Shown: positions 44,851 to 58,308, counted from the stretch's first letter. The stretch: DNA of 64,000 bases from Alisma plantago-aquatica (GCA_963693085.1 OY856410.1:564444906-564508905); one strand, 5' to 3'. A program made the numbers and translations. Notes: generated from the letters alone by a model not told the origin.

Positions 44851-46560
44851 TGTTTCATCACAAATGGCTCTTATGAACTTAGTTCAATTCATTAATAAAT
44901 TGTAATTTCCTAAAAATTCACATATATGATTTTAAGTCCTTACTAAAATTTCATAAATAAAATTAATGTTTAGGATCTAATTTAAATAAGCCAAGTAATA
45001 ACGCTTCTCTGGGGCTATACTACTAAACATAAATAAATAATATATCCTTTTTCTTTTATATAAAATATAAATAAACGATTTTCATTTTGAAGAATCGTAT
45101 TTACAATTATCTCAAAACATAAATAATTGAATTTACTTTCATTACTTCTCTTTATTCTATTTGGAATATTAAATAATAATTCATTAATGCTTTAGTTTTG
45201 AATACATGAAAAGATAATGGTTAATTGAATAAGACTTGTAAACATTGCCGTTTATACATTCAATATTTATAGAACTTTATCAAAGGAAAGACATAATTAA
45301 TTATGACTCTTGAAATTTTGAATTCAGAATATAATTCCACAGTTGTTAAATAGACAATATGAATAAGAACTTTTCAAGATTTCATGTCATTATGGCCTTG
45401 TTTGACCATTGAAATAAATGTACAAAGAAGGAAATCAATTAAATCTTGCTCTTTCTTTGTTCTCTATTTAACTGCTTCATACATATAAAAGTAATGAGAG
45501 AACCCTGAATACATATCTTTGATCATGAACTGTGATTCCAATTAACAATTAATTAAAATTTGTGTCAACTTATTAATCTATTTAGTATAAATAATACAAT
45601 AAATGTTGCAATTGGATAATGAGATAAAGGAGAATTGAAATATATTTTATCTTTTCCTTTATGCATTCATAAGTTTCCTATTACCTCAAAATATGTAAAC
45701 AATGTAATTTACCTTTTATTTTTCTCTCTCTTACTTTTTGTTTTATAAAAAAGAAATTCATTTAGTGTTGAATACATGGGAGAGTAAAAGCTCAAGACAC
45801 ATCGAAATCATTTTTTTTCCTTTCAATACAATTGATACAAGAAGATGTGAATTCACTTTATTTTGGAATTTATGAAAATAAATACAGTGCCTTATTCTCA
45901 AATATACGAAAAGACATACCCACTATAACAAAACACATTGATATGAATTTCTATTTTCCTTCAATTACACTTAACACATAAAAAAATGTATTATCTCACT
46001 TTTTCTCTCTTCTTGAGATAACTCCTCCAAATTACATAAAACATAATAAGAAAGGAATTTTAATGGATAATCAATATTGAATATGAGTTTGTACTCACAA
46101 ACTAACAAAGGAAAGTCATAAATAAATATAAATCAAGGAAGGGTTCTATATGTCATTGATGGTCAATATTTATCCTAAACTCAAATCTAATTGTCTATGA
46201 ATATTATGGACACTCTAATTACGTGACTTTAAAGTTTTGAGTAATTATGACTTCATTTACCCGTCAAACAATTCAGAAAAGGTTTCATATAGTTTATTAT
46301 TAAATACAATAAACAGTGCAATTAGTGTGCCAATTTTATCCTATAGTTCCTTGATTAATCAATAGCATGTGTTTCATTTCTTCTCTTTTATCCCATACGA
46401 GGGATGTAATGAATCCTACAGACTTGCTTATTAATCTAACAAACTAAGAGTTGCCTTATCAACACGTCTAAGTTCTATTAAGACTCTATAGTTTCAGCTA
46501 TTATTCCCTATCTCATGTACTTACTTTTTTACTTAGTTCTCCTCGTTGTTCCAACATCAA
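44850..46560. repeat. Very AT-rich DNA with degenerate internal repeats
   Basis: No gene. Segments near 45108 and 45682 align loosely (CTCAAAA, AATTTAC, AATTCATT, TTGAATACATG in the same order), and partial matches continue to about 46100. This suggests an old tandem or dispersed repeat. Confidence 0.35.
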
Positions 46561-46888
46561 CATACTTTTTTAGCCAATCTAACAACTAAAACTATCATCG
46601 TAGTCCATAGATTTTCATACAACACCCATGTCCCTCACAGTCTTGTTTAATTGGTTGAGGACCACCCTCAGATGACAGGCAATCAACCTCCTCTTCTAAT
46701 TTTTTTCTCCAATCCCCAACATATTTCGTGTTCTTATCTAACGACCACCACCTTTCCCCATCCCACCCTACTTCCACTAATACAATTGGTGTGCCTATGC
46801 TTATAGCCAAATTAAGTCAATAAGGTTTGACTTTGGAGCTTTAATAAGGTAAATGGGTTATTCCACTCATATTTTGGATGGTTTTTAT

Positions 46889-46892
<4 letters not shown>

Positions 46893-46942
<50 letters not shown>

Positions 46943-46960
46943 GTGTGTGTGTGTGTGAAC
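46893..46960. repeat. Compound (AT)n(GT)n microsatellite
   Basis: About 23 AT units followed by CTGTGTGTGTGTGTG. Confidence 0.92.
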
Positions 46961-47903
46961 ATGATTACATGTCATGGAAGACTAGGATGTCTCAATTGAT
47001 GTCATGAAAGACTAAGTTGTCTCAGTTGATGCTTCATATTATTCAGGGTTTTTGGTTGATATATCAAAGAGTTTATTACTATGACATTCACTAAGGTTAT
47101 GGTTATGATCATGTAAAGAAAATGATTAACAGTTCATGTTATGATCAAGGGGGAGAAATCCCATTACATTGAAGAGGGTGAAATCATGTTATGTTCATGA
47201 TCATAGATTATGTTCATAAGAAAATTAAGATAAATATTAAGGTCTATATTAAGTAATGAAAAATGTTTAAGTTTTATGTACTCTCACAACTATATACCTC
47301 AAGAGGTCATTATGGGATTCCTAGCAATCATGGGCTTTCCTGTCATTATGTGCCCTTAATTGGCCAATTATATAGAAACACATATATTTCTTATTTAGTA
47401 TTTTAGGCTAAGATTATTCATGAATGCTTAAGTTAAGAATGATGTCAAGATTTATTTATGTCAAATATAAATACTTAATTTATTTAAATAATGTAATAGT
47501 AATTGTTATTGATTTTATGCTTTACTTTCCATGGTTGGGGACATGATTTCCCTAGGTTTTGGACCAATTGAAGAGTGGACAAGGACATAGCAAGGACTTG
47601 AAGGCTTAAAGTTCAACATGGTGGGGTGTTGTCTATCTAGATGATCCTATCAATTAGATTTCCTTCAGTTTAATGTTCTAGTTATGATTGGCCAAGTGTG
47701 GTTCACTAGAATTTAGACTTTAAGAAAAATAAGTTTTAGTCTATATTTATGAATTGTGTATGAATACTTTAAAGTTAATGCATGGTGAATGTTAGAGATA
47801 TTTTTCTTACTTATGACACCCTTCCAATCCAAGTACCTCGTGTTTTGGAAAACATGGGGAATGCTTATGTTGTCATGAGTAAACTTGAAAAGGTGCCACA
47901 TTA

Positions 47904-47916
47904 TGGTATTAGAGCT
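47904..47916 (+). other. Possible primer-binding site of an unidentified plus-strand LTR element
   Basis: TGGTATTAGAGCT differs from the iMet primer site at one of the first 12 bases and follows a CCACA that could be an LTR end. The preceding kilobase is AT-rich and unclassified, and only about 100 bp separate it from copia copy 3. No matching second LTR is visible. Confidence 0.3.
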
Positions 47917-49539
47917 AACAAATAGATGGACAATAGACAATAATGATTTATATCGCTGCCCCTGGGATGAATATATGAATTTACAGTATTATAATGGATT
48001 CCATGTAGGAGCAAAAACAAAAAAATTAACTATCATATTCCTCATAAGATAGTAGATCACATCAAAAACAATGTAGTGGTAAGGATGTTTAGTGAGGTTC
48101 TACCTGGTGACAATCCCCCCTGGTGGTGTGTGCCTTTCTTCAAATTGTACCTGGACAACATCAGTAGAGGCAACCTAGTTGATCACCACAGACCATAGTT
48201 GACCTTGTCCTCATAAAGGCCGCTAACGACCTAGTCCATACGGACCACCATGAACTTTTCTTGTTCTAGTAGAATAGACAAGAAGAAGTTTTCCCCTTCT
48301 GTTGGGGTACTAGCACCAATTTCTCTCCCACGATTGTTGTCCCCTTTTATCCCTCCCTTTATCGGGTAGGACTTGCTCGACTTCACTCACTTACCACAAC
48401 TAGAGATGATAATAATTTTCAGAGCAACTGATGTTGTGTCTAACAAATCCCCCAATACCCCTCTATTTATAAATGGGGTTAGGGACTGGGTTCTCAGCCT
48501 GTACAGGAGTAGTAGGGTCCGAAATTTTCATGAATTCACATATACTATGATAGAGGAGAAATGATTAGTTCACAGGTGAACCGGTCGGTTGGCATGGTGA
48601 GTCAATCAGTTCATCCCATGAATTGGTCATTTCATCATGTTTCTCAATCACAATTGAATTGATAATTACTTTTTTATTAATGTCTAATAATAATCCTTAA
48701 ATCAATCAAATGGATTTGTGTGTAACAGGCAACTAATCTGCTAACCAGGAAACTCACCAACCGGTCGATGTGTCCGACATGTGAGCCAAGTTCACTCCCA
48801 AGTTTAACTAGAATTCAGCCAACTCAATGTTCAATCAACCTGACACTCCAACCGATCAGTTCAACACTTGAATCGGTCGGTTTAGAGTCTAGTCAATCAA
48901 TTATTGTTTCATTGAATACCTCAACGCTTTTACTTATCAAATTAAACACCATTTATCATATGTGTCTGACCCTATAGGTCCCAATTTATGTTGTAAGTGA
49001 ATGTCCATAATTAGTTAATGACATCACAAGTAATGAGAGGCATCTAGCAACATATCATTGCTATAAAAGATTCAGAAATTTGGAGAACAACTTCCACCTA
49101 CAATTTGTAATTGGTATTATAGTGTTTGTATAGTTCCTTTGCCACTGATATCCAAATTGAACTCGAGGAAAGGAATCATCATCCTCTTCAACATTCATTC
49201 TCTGCTCTTTGAACTAGAGAAGAATGTCTGAGATATATGTAAGCTAAATATCACATATTGACTCACATGAGCATGCCATGCATTTCTCAGTCTCGCTTAT
49301 CAAGTATCCAAGATATCATACTCCTGTAGGAGGGACAAATGACTCACAGTCATCCCCATGTGTCATAGTGTACCCAGTCATCACATGTATGACAACCCTT
49401 ATTCAACGTCATGGTGGATGTTGTCAAAATACACCAAACAACATGTGATGAATGTAGTGACTTTAGGTCTAAGAACCACAATCACCACCGTCACTATAAG
49501 AGATGATCATGACAAGCAATTATGGGTTCTTACAGATGG

Positions 49540-50445
49540 CGTTTTGGTGCTGGTCGATGGATGATTCCTTGCAAGTTGATAGAGGGGTCGTTCTTGACAT
49601 AGTACAGTAGTTGTACACAAGCTGAGCATCAGATGCTCGAGGATTTGCCTCTATGGGGGCGATAGGATCTTTGAGTATCACTTGCGACTACTGAAGTCAA
49701 CAACGAGCTACTGCTGCAACTAGTTCTTCACCCTTTGGGTGTTTGGGGTGGTGTTGCTGTGCTAACAACAGTTTCCCGAGTATCAATGTTGTTGTGCAAA
49801 TAGCAACTCCTGGTTCCAGTGAGATTCTTAGTCATACTCAATGAGGATATCAGAATCAAGGTCTCTAGATGTATGCAGGTGATGATAGTCAGACATGTCC
49901 TCTCTTTGTGGGTGAACTTAATGCTAGAGACTCCATGGATGCTTGTCTCCAGCTACAAAAGCTTTGGGAGTTTGTTGACGATGCCCCTGTTAAGCTCGAA
50001 CTACTATTATTCTTGGACCTCTTTGAGTGAAGTACTGACCAGGTGCAGATGGCCACTGCTTCAGGGAGAAAGACTATGAGTGACAGTCATGTCTTTCTCT
50101 TTTTATTATCTTATGTGTTCCTATAAAGTTTGTTCTTGGGGTTGGGACATGTGATGGCTTGCTTTTTCTATTTTGCAAAAGTGATAGAGTTCTTTCAGAC
50201 GTATTTGTGGGTGCTTTGTTTTGGTCTTGTATGCTCTCCCTCCCCTTGCTAGGTCTTACGGGCTTGTATTTTCTATTTCCTGCCCCTTCCCTTAGTCTTT
50301 CTTAGTTTGGAGTCTTCTTTTGTTGGATCCCTTTTATGTTTCCCTGTATGGAGACTTGGGATCTGTTTTATTTCCCCAAGGGGTACATTTTGTACCCAAA
50401 GTTTTGGTTTTATTAGTAAAAGGATTTATGACTGACCAAAAAAGA
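49540..50445 (+). mobile_element. 5'-truncated LINE-like 3' end
   Basis: This sequence is absent from the aligned position of copia LTR copies 1 and 2. It ends with TTTTATTAGTAAAAGG then a short CCAAAAAAGA tail, as plant LINE 3' ends do. Possible target duplication: only AGATG on both sides. There is no intact ORF2 portion; the 86-residue frame at 49819-50079 is unrecognised. Confidence 0.5.
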
Positions 50446-50768
50446 TGTATAACTCTTATAATGGGTCCGTCTGATACATTATTCTCTAACAAGTATCTGT
50501 GTTTGGTTTTATATCACATATCATGACTGATGAGATTATGTCATCAACCAACACACACTCTAGTCTTATGTGTTACTATTATCTATTAGTCTTTCACAAT
50601 AACATCTGACTAGGGACATAACAAGAATGTTGATACTCTTATCATACATATGATCTCATTTTCCACATTCTAAACTTGAAGACATATGTCATTGAGTATC
50701 CTCATTCTTTAGACATTTATTATGTTCCATCATTATCTTATAACTAATAAAACAAAATAAATCAGAAG

Positions 50769-50773
50769 ATTGT
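50769..50773. repeat. Target-site duplication of element C, left copy
   Basis: ATTGT here against ATTGC at 61493-61497, four of five bases identical. Confidence 0.6.
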
Positions 50774-51776
50774 TGTAGCGACCCTGCCTCCCGGTAACCC
50801 CCAATTAAGGGAGACCCGAAGGTCAGAGCCATTATTCAATTAACATGATCAAAGGTTCGACAAATAATCAATAATAATTATGAAATTCTACTAACTAACT
50901 AGAATTTGGTATAAAATTAAAACTTTACTTACCTTTGAAAACTTTGTAAATCTATCTATCCAGAGCTTGAATTATCTATCTAACCCTACTTGCACTTTAT
51001 TTCTTAATTTCACAATGTGTCTCTTTACTATTTGTTCATTTCAGGGTTGTACCTAAAATGCTGACAACCAAAACAACGATCAACCAAAGCTGGTATGTGG
51101 GGTAAACAATAATTGTGCGACTATGTTAACAATGTAGTCATTCAAATATCCTTTAACATCCAAGATTACATTTTAAGCGATACTACTCAATCCTTTCCTA
51201 TCTCCTATCTTTGTGTTGTCCCTGTAGTGGACATGGATACTACCTCTCTCATGTGGTAGATCCTTACCCCCATGGCCTACCACATAGGTAGCCAATTCTT
51301 AGGGTTATGAAGTTGCATGGTCCTACCCAAGGGTAGCCCAATCCCTGACTCATGATGACTTGATGGACCTACCCCATTGGTAACCATTTACTAAGTCATT
51401 TAATGACCTGATGGACCTACCCCATTGGTAGCCATTTACTAGGTCAATCTATAAAGCTATAGAGGGGACTAGGATCTGAGCTAGTAGGCACATATCTTAG
51501 GTGATAGTCATATTCACATTATAAATTGCAAGAATTAAATGCATCCAATATTTTAATTCAAGTCATCGATAAAACCTCGAAAATCCACGAGAATCTAATT
51601 TGGGATATTCATAGGCATAACCACATACCTGTTAAGCAGATTGAATGCAGAAATAACCAATCCAGAATTCAAGCAAGTATGCACAGGTTGATCCTGAAAA
51701 GACATCCAATTCCTCTATCATTAATCATGTCATCTTGATCCATAATCCTAGTTGTTTCCTAGGTTATTTGCCCCTT

Positions 51777-52126
51777 TTTAGGGTTTTGAGCATAATTAGG
51801 GTTCCACTTCCTTTTTATTACTTTAAACCCTAATTTTGTAAAATCACCTACAAACCCTAATTACTTCATCTTTCCCTCGCAAAATATTCTAAATTCATCC
51901 TTTAGCAATAGGAAACCCTAATTTCATATTATAGCATTTTTCTTTTCTTTTTCTCTAATTTAGGGTTTCTAAACATATTAATCAACATATTAGGTTAAAA
52001 ACACTAAACCTTGCAATTCTATCATAAAAATAGGTTAAAAATTAACTTTATTATTGAATAAGTTAACCATGCTTGAATTAACCTAATTGCAAAAATAAAT
52101 CTACCCATAATCTACCATTAGGGTTT
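51777..52126. promoter_or_regulatory. Telo-box cluster in element C LTR
   Basis: Six exact AAACCCTAA/TTAGGGTTT nonamers in about 350 bp, plus several near matches. Most recur in the 5' LTR (59320-59665). On the element's own strand they lie downstream of the TATA box, in the transcribed leader. Confidence 0.6.
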
Positions 52127-52812
52127 CTATCCACAAATTAACACCTTTTTCAACAAAATTAGATACTTTTCCAAAAAAATACCGATTTAGACTCTCAAAC
52201 CATTTTTAATACATTCCTCATATTTTTCTGATCATTTTTCATGTATTAACTTCCCTAATCTGAGTTTCCTATCAAAAAGTATGATTTTTATAAGAAAACT
52301 CCTTTTATTTGATTTATTCGCAAATTTTGGAAAAACGTAGACCGTTAGATCGATGGTCTGTTGGTCCACTCAGGATCCAACGAATAGGGTCATGTGCGCC
52401 TAACTTTTGTTTTAGTAACGAAAGATGGTTTTGCCTTTACCTTCATTCACTAGCGCCAGGGATAGGGAGGTCTTTTCCTCCTTCTTCAACTTCGAGAAGA
52501 ACTTCGCGCTCAGCTGCGATCCAGGCTCCTAGCTTGGTCAACCAAATGGTTGACTTTGAGCTCCTTGCCGCCTGCTCATGCGACGATGGTCCAGGAAGTT
52601 CTGCCTACCTTCGACGAATCAGATGAGGCCTCACATTGGCAACAAATTCCATCCATCACTGCCAAACAGCCGCCGGCTTTTCCGGCGAGGTCGACGAGTT
52701 GTAGAGGGGCAGGCTGGGGTCGCTCGACAAATTGGATTCACCAATCAATTCCGTGTCGCCCTCCGAAGATGTTAGGGTAGATAGAGCATGAACCTATGCC
52801 CTCACAAACTCT

Positions 52813-52826
52813 CCCTATATATAGGG
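52813..52826 (-). promoter_or_regulatory. Palindromic TATA box, element C 3' LTR
   Basis: CCCTATATATAGGG is a perfect 14-bp palindrome. The promoter-active copy is in the 5' LTR at 60348-60361, with the same sequence. Confidence 0.5.
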
Positions 52827-53942
52827 TCATCGGAGGAGTCTACTGGTTTGGGGACTCTCCCAAACAGTACCCAAAGTACCCAAAAAAAGGGTCTGGATTC
52901 TTCGGTTCAGTCTCCCGAAGATGATGGACTCATCAGTTTATCGATTTAAAGCACTGAGTGCAAGAAACTCAGATTCTTTTTCCTTTATCTTTCCTTTTGT
53001 GAACTGGGGTAGGCGATGAATAGATGCCCTTGGATTCTGATCCTATGGCTGACGTGCCACACGAAGAACAAAGGAAAATTGGTCTAATTAAATCGTGATA
53101 TTTATTGATTTCCTCCACACATTAGGAAAACTTCCAAAAATCATATCTATCAAACCGCTTACACATTTGATCCCAAATTCTGAGGGAAGCTTAGTAATAA
53201 CTTTATCTACTTGTCTGCCAAAATTGGGTTCATTATATAAAATAAATCGTGTCTTTTCTCTAGATGCAAGATATTACTTAATTATGCATATTTCTCATCT
53301 ATTTTCTCTTTCTTTTGCCTTTAGATTATTATTCGGATATCCTTGTACCTCAAGGAACCCTAATGGCTCGAAATCCCATCTTGGTTTTATTTATCTTTTA
53401 TCCATTCTCTTATTATCTTACTTATTCCATTATTCTTTTTAATGATTTCTCTTTATCTCTCTTCTATTTTCCTTCTGGGAGTTCCTTTTAACATTAGGAA
53501 TCCTTGGGATACCAAATTCCACTGAGGATAACTCAATTAAACTTCTTCCCACTTATTTTCCACATTTCAACAATGTTTTCAATTTCTTTATTAACAAGGA
53601 AATACTCATTTGATCTTTTCTTTTCTTATTGTCTTTTCTTCGCAATCTTAGACTCCTTGGCACCCAAGGAACCTAAGAGGCACGAAATCCATCCTTGGAT
53701 TAAATTCTTTTTCTTTCCAGAGGTTTCCACACCTTTCGTTTCAAAAACTCAAATATTCATTTACTAATTGAATTTCCTTGTTATTGGGCCCAATAGTCAA
53801 TAAAGCCCACAACACAATCATCAAGGCTGTTGTAAACAAAATCCATTTATTCAAAACAAATTATATCATTATTTGTTCCAATATCTTTAATGTGAGAAAT
53901 TACATTCCTCACCAAAGGAACCCAAAAAGTGGGGTTGTAACA

Positions 53943-53977
53943 TCCTTCCCCTCTTATAAGAATTTTGTCCTCAAAAT
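53943..53977 (-). other. Polypurine tract and pre-tract segment, element C
   Basis: On the minus strand AAGAGGGGAAGGA (53943-53955) abuts the 3' LTR and is preceded by TTTTGAGGACAAAATTC. This is the same kind of segment as the GAGGACGAA block of family 1. Confidence 0.87.
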
Positions 53978-56900
53978 TCTTCCATGCAAACAAACAAATT
54001 AGGATAAACCCTTCCTATGTCTATCGTGGCTTCCATGTGGCCTTACCCTTTCCATGGTGCTTTCCAAGAACCTTCATCATCTCATATTCTTCCATCTGAG
54101 TTCTTTCTTTCCTTGGTATATCATACCCTCATAGGTGACTCAGGACATTTCAACCTCTCAAAAACTGATTTGGTTCAGGGCTCAGCACATGGCTTGGGTA
54201 CCTCACATAGTGCTCTGGATCAGACTTATGGAACACATTATACATCATGTTATCCTGAGGGGTAAGGCTAAACACATACTTCTCCACCAATCCATCTCAA
54301 ATGGACCCATATATTGGGGACTCAACTTTCTCAATTGTAGCTTAGAGGGGTTCGATTTTCACATTATATTCTCCCACAGTGAATTGCATGTCAGTCTGCT
54401 TTGCATCATCTCATGACTCATGTCACCACTGGGCTCTCTCTCAGCCATTGCAAGATCAAAGCGACTTCATCTGCACACATTGTGGTTCTTTTCTGACCTT
54501 TGCGAGGCCTCCTTCACCAACATCATCTTAATGAAGTGGTGACCGACACAACCTCCCTATAGAACTTCTTGCATCCCGATAAAGGCTATGTTGGTTAACA
54601 TCACATCTTAAGAACTGTCTCTTTGTATCACACCCTGAACAAGCACACTTTCTCTCATCAGACCCTCTAGTCTTGATCATACTAACCATTAGTTAGGGGT
54701 GATAAACTATACTATCATCGAGTTCTTCACGTATCTACTTCCACCTCATGGAAGTGAACCTTTAGGTCATACTCAAGAACTTTTGAACTTGCATCATGGT
54801 TTAGTTGAACCATCTTTCTCTCTCTTAAGTAGTTCAACCGAATTTGTCCCTTAACAACATTCTTTCTATCTCATGTCATCTAGGTAAGGCATTCTACCAT
54901 AACCCATATTGCATCTTGACCTTCTTTGGTCTAGGGAAGACTTACCACCACATCTGTAGTGATGAATTCCCATTCCCCCCCGAGGATTCTTTAACCTCTA
55001 AGTCAAAGCATTGGGTTACTGGTGTTCATCCTACTATCATGCATGGCCACAAGCCACATGCATCTTCATCTTAAGCATCTAAAGTTCTACTATCTCTTAC
55101 TATCTTTGTAGTACCAAGGTATATGATGACCTCCTATATTGTTATGATTCCGCAAGATTGATACCTCAGAAACCCTAAGCCACTCTCAAAAGGGTTTTAT
55201 TACCTTCCTATCCAAAGAAGTGTATCTGAGGTTCTATCACCATTCTTTTACTACATCAAGCACTAAACTGGTTAACCAAACAACCATTAACTTGTTCAAC
55301 ATATCTTGTTCCATTTGTGTGTTAGCCAAAACACATCCTCTTTCCAAACATAGGGTTAGTCGAACAACCTCAACTTCTTCTAGCTTCTAGCTAACTAGGC
55401 AACTATATCTCAACCAGAGCATTCATTACCACTTTTTATCCTTAGGTGTTAGGTAATGTTGAAGACATACACCTCAATGTATTCTACTTATCATCCTATC
55501 TCAAACTCTAAGTTTGTCTTCATCAAGAAACTCTGAGATCATCCTAATGGTGATCAAACTCAACCTTGTATCACTTGCAAATTCCACATAGCTCATGCTA
55601 AAAACATCCTTATAAGATGACTACACTACTCCTCTTAGTGTTTGTAAACCATCCATGTATCTTTCACTTCACCAAGGTATGTTATCATCTCTATCCTCAT
55701 ACCTTGTAGCAACGCTCCAACTCGCATCATCTTTTATCCTTGGTGTATGGCATGTGTATTGTCCCATCTCTCCCTCCTATAACAAGAGGAAATAAGCATT
55801 TGGCAGCCGTCCAAACACAAAGTTCTTCTTGATCCAAGAGTAGAGATGATACATCCCACATCACCCGTACATCTTCAATTCTAAGTTGAAACATGAAACT
55901 TATGTCTCTACATCACAAACATCTCGATATCAAAGTTACTTCCATGGAAAACTGGTCTCGAACTTACTTGGGTCACCACACAACCCTTGGTCATCTCCTC
56001 CAGGTCTATAGGGATCCGACACTTTTGGGGTCGTCCCTCTTCCCTCATGCATCAGAGAGTGCCCTACTCATCTTCCCTTTGGGTCCCATGAGTTCATGAA
56101 GGTGATCAATCTCCTAACCCATGGCCCTCAGACAATGATAACTATTACCTCCCGACCCTATGGTCATGTGCAACTAGGGAATTAGGCAACTCCTTCTTCC
56201 ATCGGTCTTATCCCTAACTGACCCTAGGATAGACTTGGGATTCTATTATAGTACATGTCCAACCTAGAACCTTACCCAAGCCTTCATCATCTCTCTATGC
56301 ATTCTCGACTGACTTTCATCCCTTCATAGGGGTCATGGCAACCTACCTACCTTGGTCAGGCCCCATACTGGTTACCTCCATGTTAACACATCCACATGCA
56401 CTTAGAGATGGTTATCTATGGGTCTACAGGTTCATTCTCATTCCATGTACTTTTCACTTAGCTTCTCAAGATCTTATGAGACCTCTTAAGGTTACCTTAA
56501 ACCAACAAAACTGGTATACACCCTACTAAAGGGTCCCTATCCTAGGATGGGAGGAAACTACACCTTGATAACAAAGGTCACAAGTTTCCTTAGGGTCTAC
56601 ATTCACATGAGCATGCTTAATCTAGCAACTACTAAGCCACAAGTGTACCTACTAAACCATGCTAGGTCACACTTGTTTTCATCCTCAACATTAGACCAAC
56701 TTAGCTGTGAGGGGTTCATCACACATACCTTTACCTCAAGGGGTTTCTTTTTCCTCTACACATGATCAAAACTATAGAGACTCAAATCTCATCATGAGCA
56801 TTGGGTACACTGCTTCCCCTCTTAGGCCTAGGAGCCCTAGGTTCACCTTTGGGTATCCAGCCACATGCTCAATCTCTTAACCACGAATCAAGCATAACCA

Positions 56901-58294
56901 AGGTATGTCACATACTTCCATGATCCTTTTATATAAGCAATACCTCAGAGTTGAGTCCTCCTCAAGGAAAACCAACAAGGTACAAGGCCTCACAACCTAT
57001 TTCCAAACCTCTCTAGGTCTAAGGAACTCTTCTTCCTATCTTAGAAAGTAAACACCTATACCACAGGTACAGAGGAACCAGGAGCATCATCCACTGTCTA
57101 GGGTTTGGTTCCTCTAAAGCCAACCAAGATATCCTCAGCCTCTAGGGCTCAAGCATAAGGCAACCACTATCACCCACTTAGGTCACATTATCCTCAACTC
57201 CCCATGTTCCTCATATCTCTAAAATCTAAGCTCCCAACCTTCTTTCTTGGGTCCTGCTCTCTCTCTCTCTAGAGCTAACCTTACAACCATCCCCACTATT
57301 AGAGGTCCTCCCTCCATGCAGGATCGAGCTCACATGCATACCTCTATGCGGGTGAAACCTATGCTCAACTTATGTTTTCTCATGATTATCCATAGCTCCT
57401 TATGCTTATCCCATAAGCCATCCATCCTATCCTTCTAGCCTCGGTTTTAACTTACTGTTCATACTACTGACACACTCTGGGTGCAAGCTATACCCTACTT
57501 GCCCAAGCTGATAGGGTTTTATAGGTTCTTCTCTAACTTTATCCATGAAGGAGCTATCCTTCGCTCAAACATGCACGACCCTTCCCAGGGTTGGGTCGCC
57601 AAAGATAGTCATAAGCTTCTCATGGCTCACATGGCATCCAAGGCATGTCTGTCCAAACACCTGGTCTCATCATGTCATCCCTCTCTCAAACCTCCACTTA
57701 GGGTTAGGGTTAACATCATCCTTAAAGGATGTGCTAGGTCTCTACTTGTAATGGAGATCTCTATCTCCAAGATTAACTCTCTTTATACTCATCCTCCTGA
57801 CAAGAATGTCTATTCTCAGGTCTCTCCTGATGGCAATGACAACTCGTGTCATTCGACCTAAGCCTGTATCTATTCCTTTACGCTTACTCTATTAAGCTTA
57901 TGTCCATGACATCTTATTTACATGCTTTTTATTAATTTGGTAGAGGATTCCTTAATCCTTGTCAACCTTACCCGTATCTCAAAAGAGTGAGGAGAAGAGA
58001 GGAAACCCTAATCTTGAAGGTTCTTAATAGAATTTGAGTTGAGAAAGGATGAATAATATGAGAAAGTCCTAAAGATATCTTATTTTGATTCATACCCTAA
58101 GACTTTGGCCAGGCAGTCACACAGATCTGGGAGTCCTCGTATTCTGACTAGCGGTGCAGAGGAAAATATTGCCAGCCCCCAGTCGTGATCCTTTTCTAGA
58201 CACCTCCGTATTTCGGATAATCCTCTAATAACTCCCTTGGTTCTATGGAATTTGTAAAATTTAATAATTATTAATGATTAGATGAGGAACCTAT

Positions 58295-58306
58295 GCTCTG
58301 ATACCA
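58295..58306 (-). other. Primer-binding site, element C
   Basis: The plus strand reads GCTCTGATACCA, the reverse complement of TGGTATCAGAGC, two bases from the 5' LTR. Confidence 0.9.
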
Positions 58307-58308
58307 AT

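Larger units (their letters stand above)
48000..50773 (-). repeat. Ty1-copia 3' LTR, copy 3, main part
   Basis: Aligns with copies 1 and 2. A reverse TATA box lies at about 48464-48475 (TTTATAAATAGAGG on the minus strand). The motif cluster with GGTCGGTT/CAATCAG words is at 48560-48900. It is interrupted by a LINE-like 3' end (49540-50445) and then by LARD-like element C. The remaining 83 bp of the LTR lie at 61493-61575, next to a purine tract. Without the insertions it is about 1.9 kb. Confidence 0.72.
50774..53942 (-). repeat. Element C, 3' LTR
   Basis: A 3169-bp LTR. It contains a palindromic TATA region CCCTATATATAGGG (52813-52826), a locally GC-rich patch (about 52440-52790) and a telo-box cluster (51777-52126). 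The short plus-strand frames here also occur in the 5' LTR and are antisense, so they are not genes. Confidence 0.9.
53943..58308 (-). mobile_element. Element C, internal domain (non-coding)
   Basis: 4366 bp, strongly pyrimidine-rich on the plus strand (purine-rich on the element's strand). Open frames of 60-130 codons occur only antisense (for example 57481-57861) and show no retroelement domain; they follow from the strand composition bias. No zinc knuckle, protease, YVDD/FADD or integrase motif was found. Confidence 0.82.

Noticed and set aside
51777..52126. Interstitial telomere repeat
   Set aside because: The AAACCCTAA words are dispersed in both orientations and never tandem.
52309..52780. 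Overlapping plus-strand frames in the GC-richer part of the element C LTR, partly conserved at 60085-60315
   Set aside because: Conservation between the two LTRs only reflects their common origin. The frames differ in length and are antisense to the element's transcript.
57481..57861. 126-codon plus-strand frame in the element C interior
   Set aside because: It is antisense to the element, in pyrimidine-rich DNA with generally open antisense frames, and has no recognised domain.
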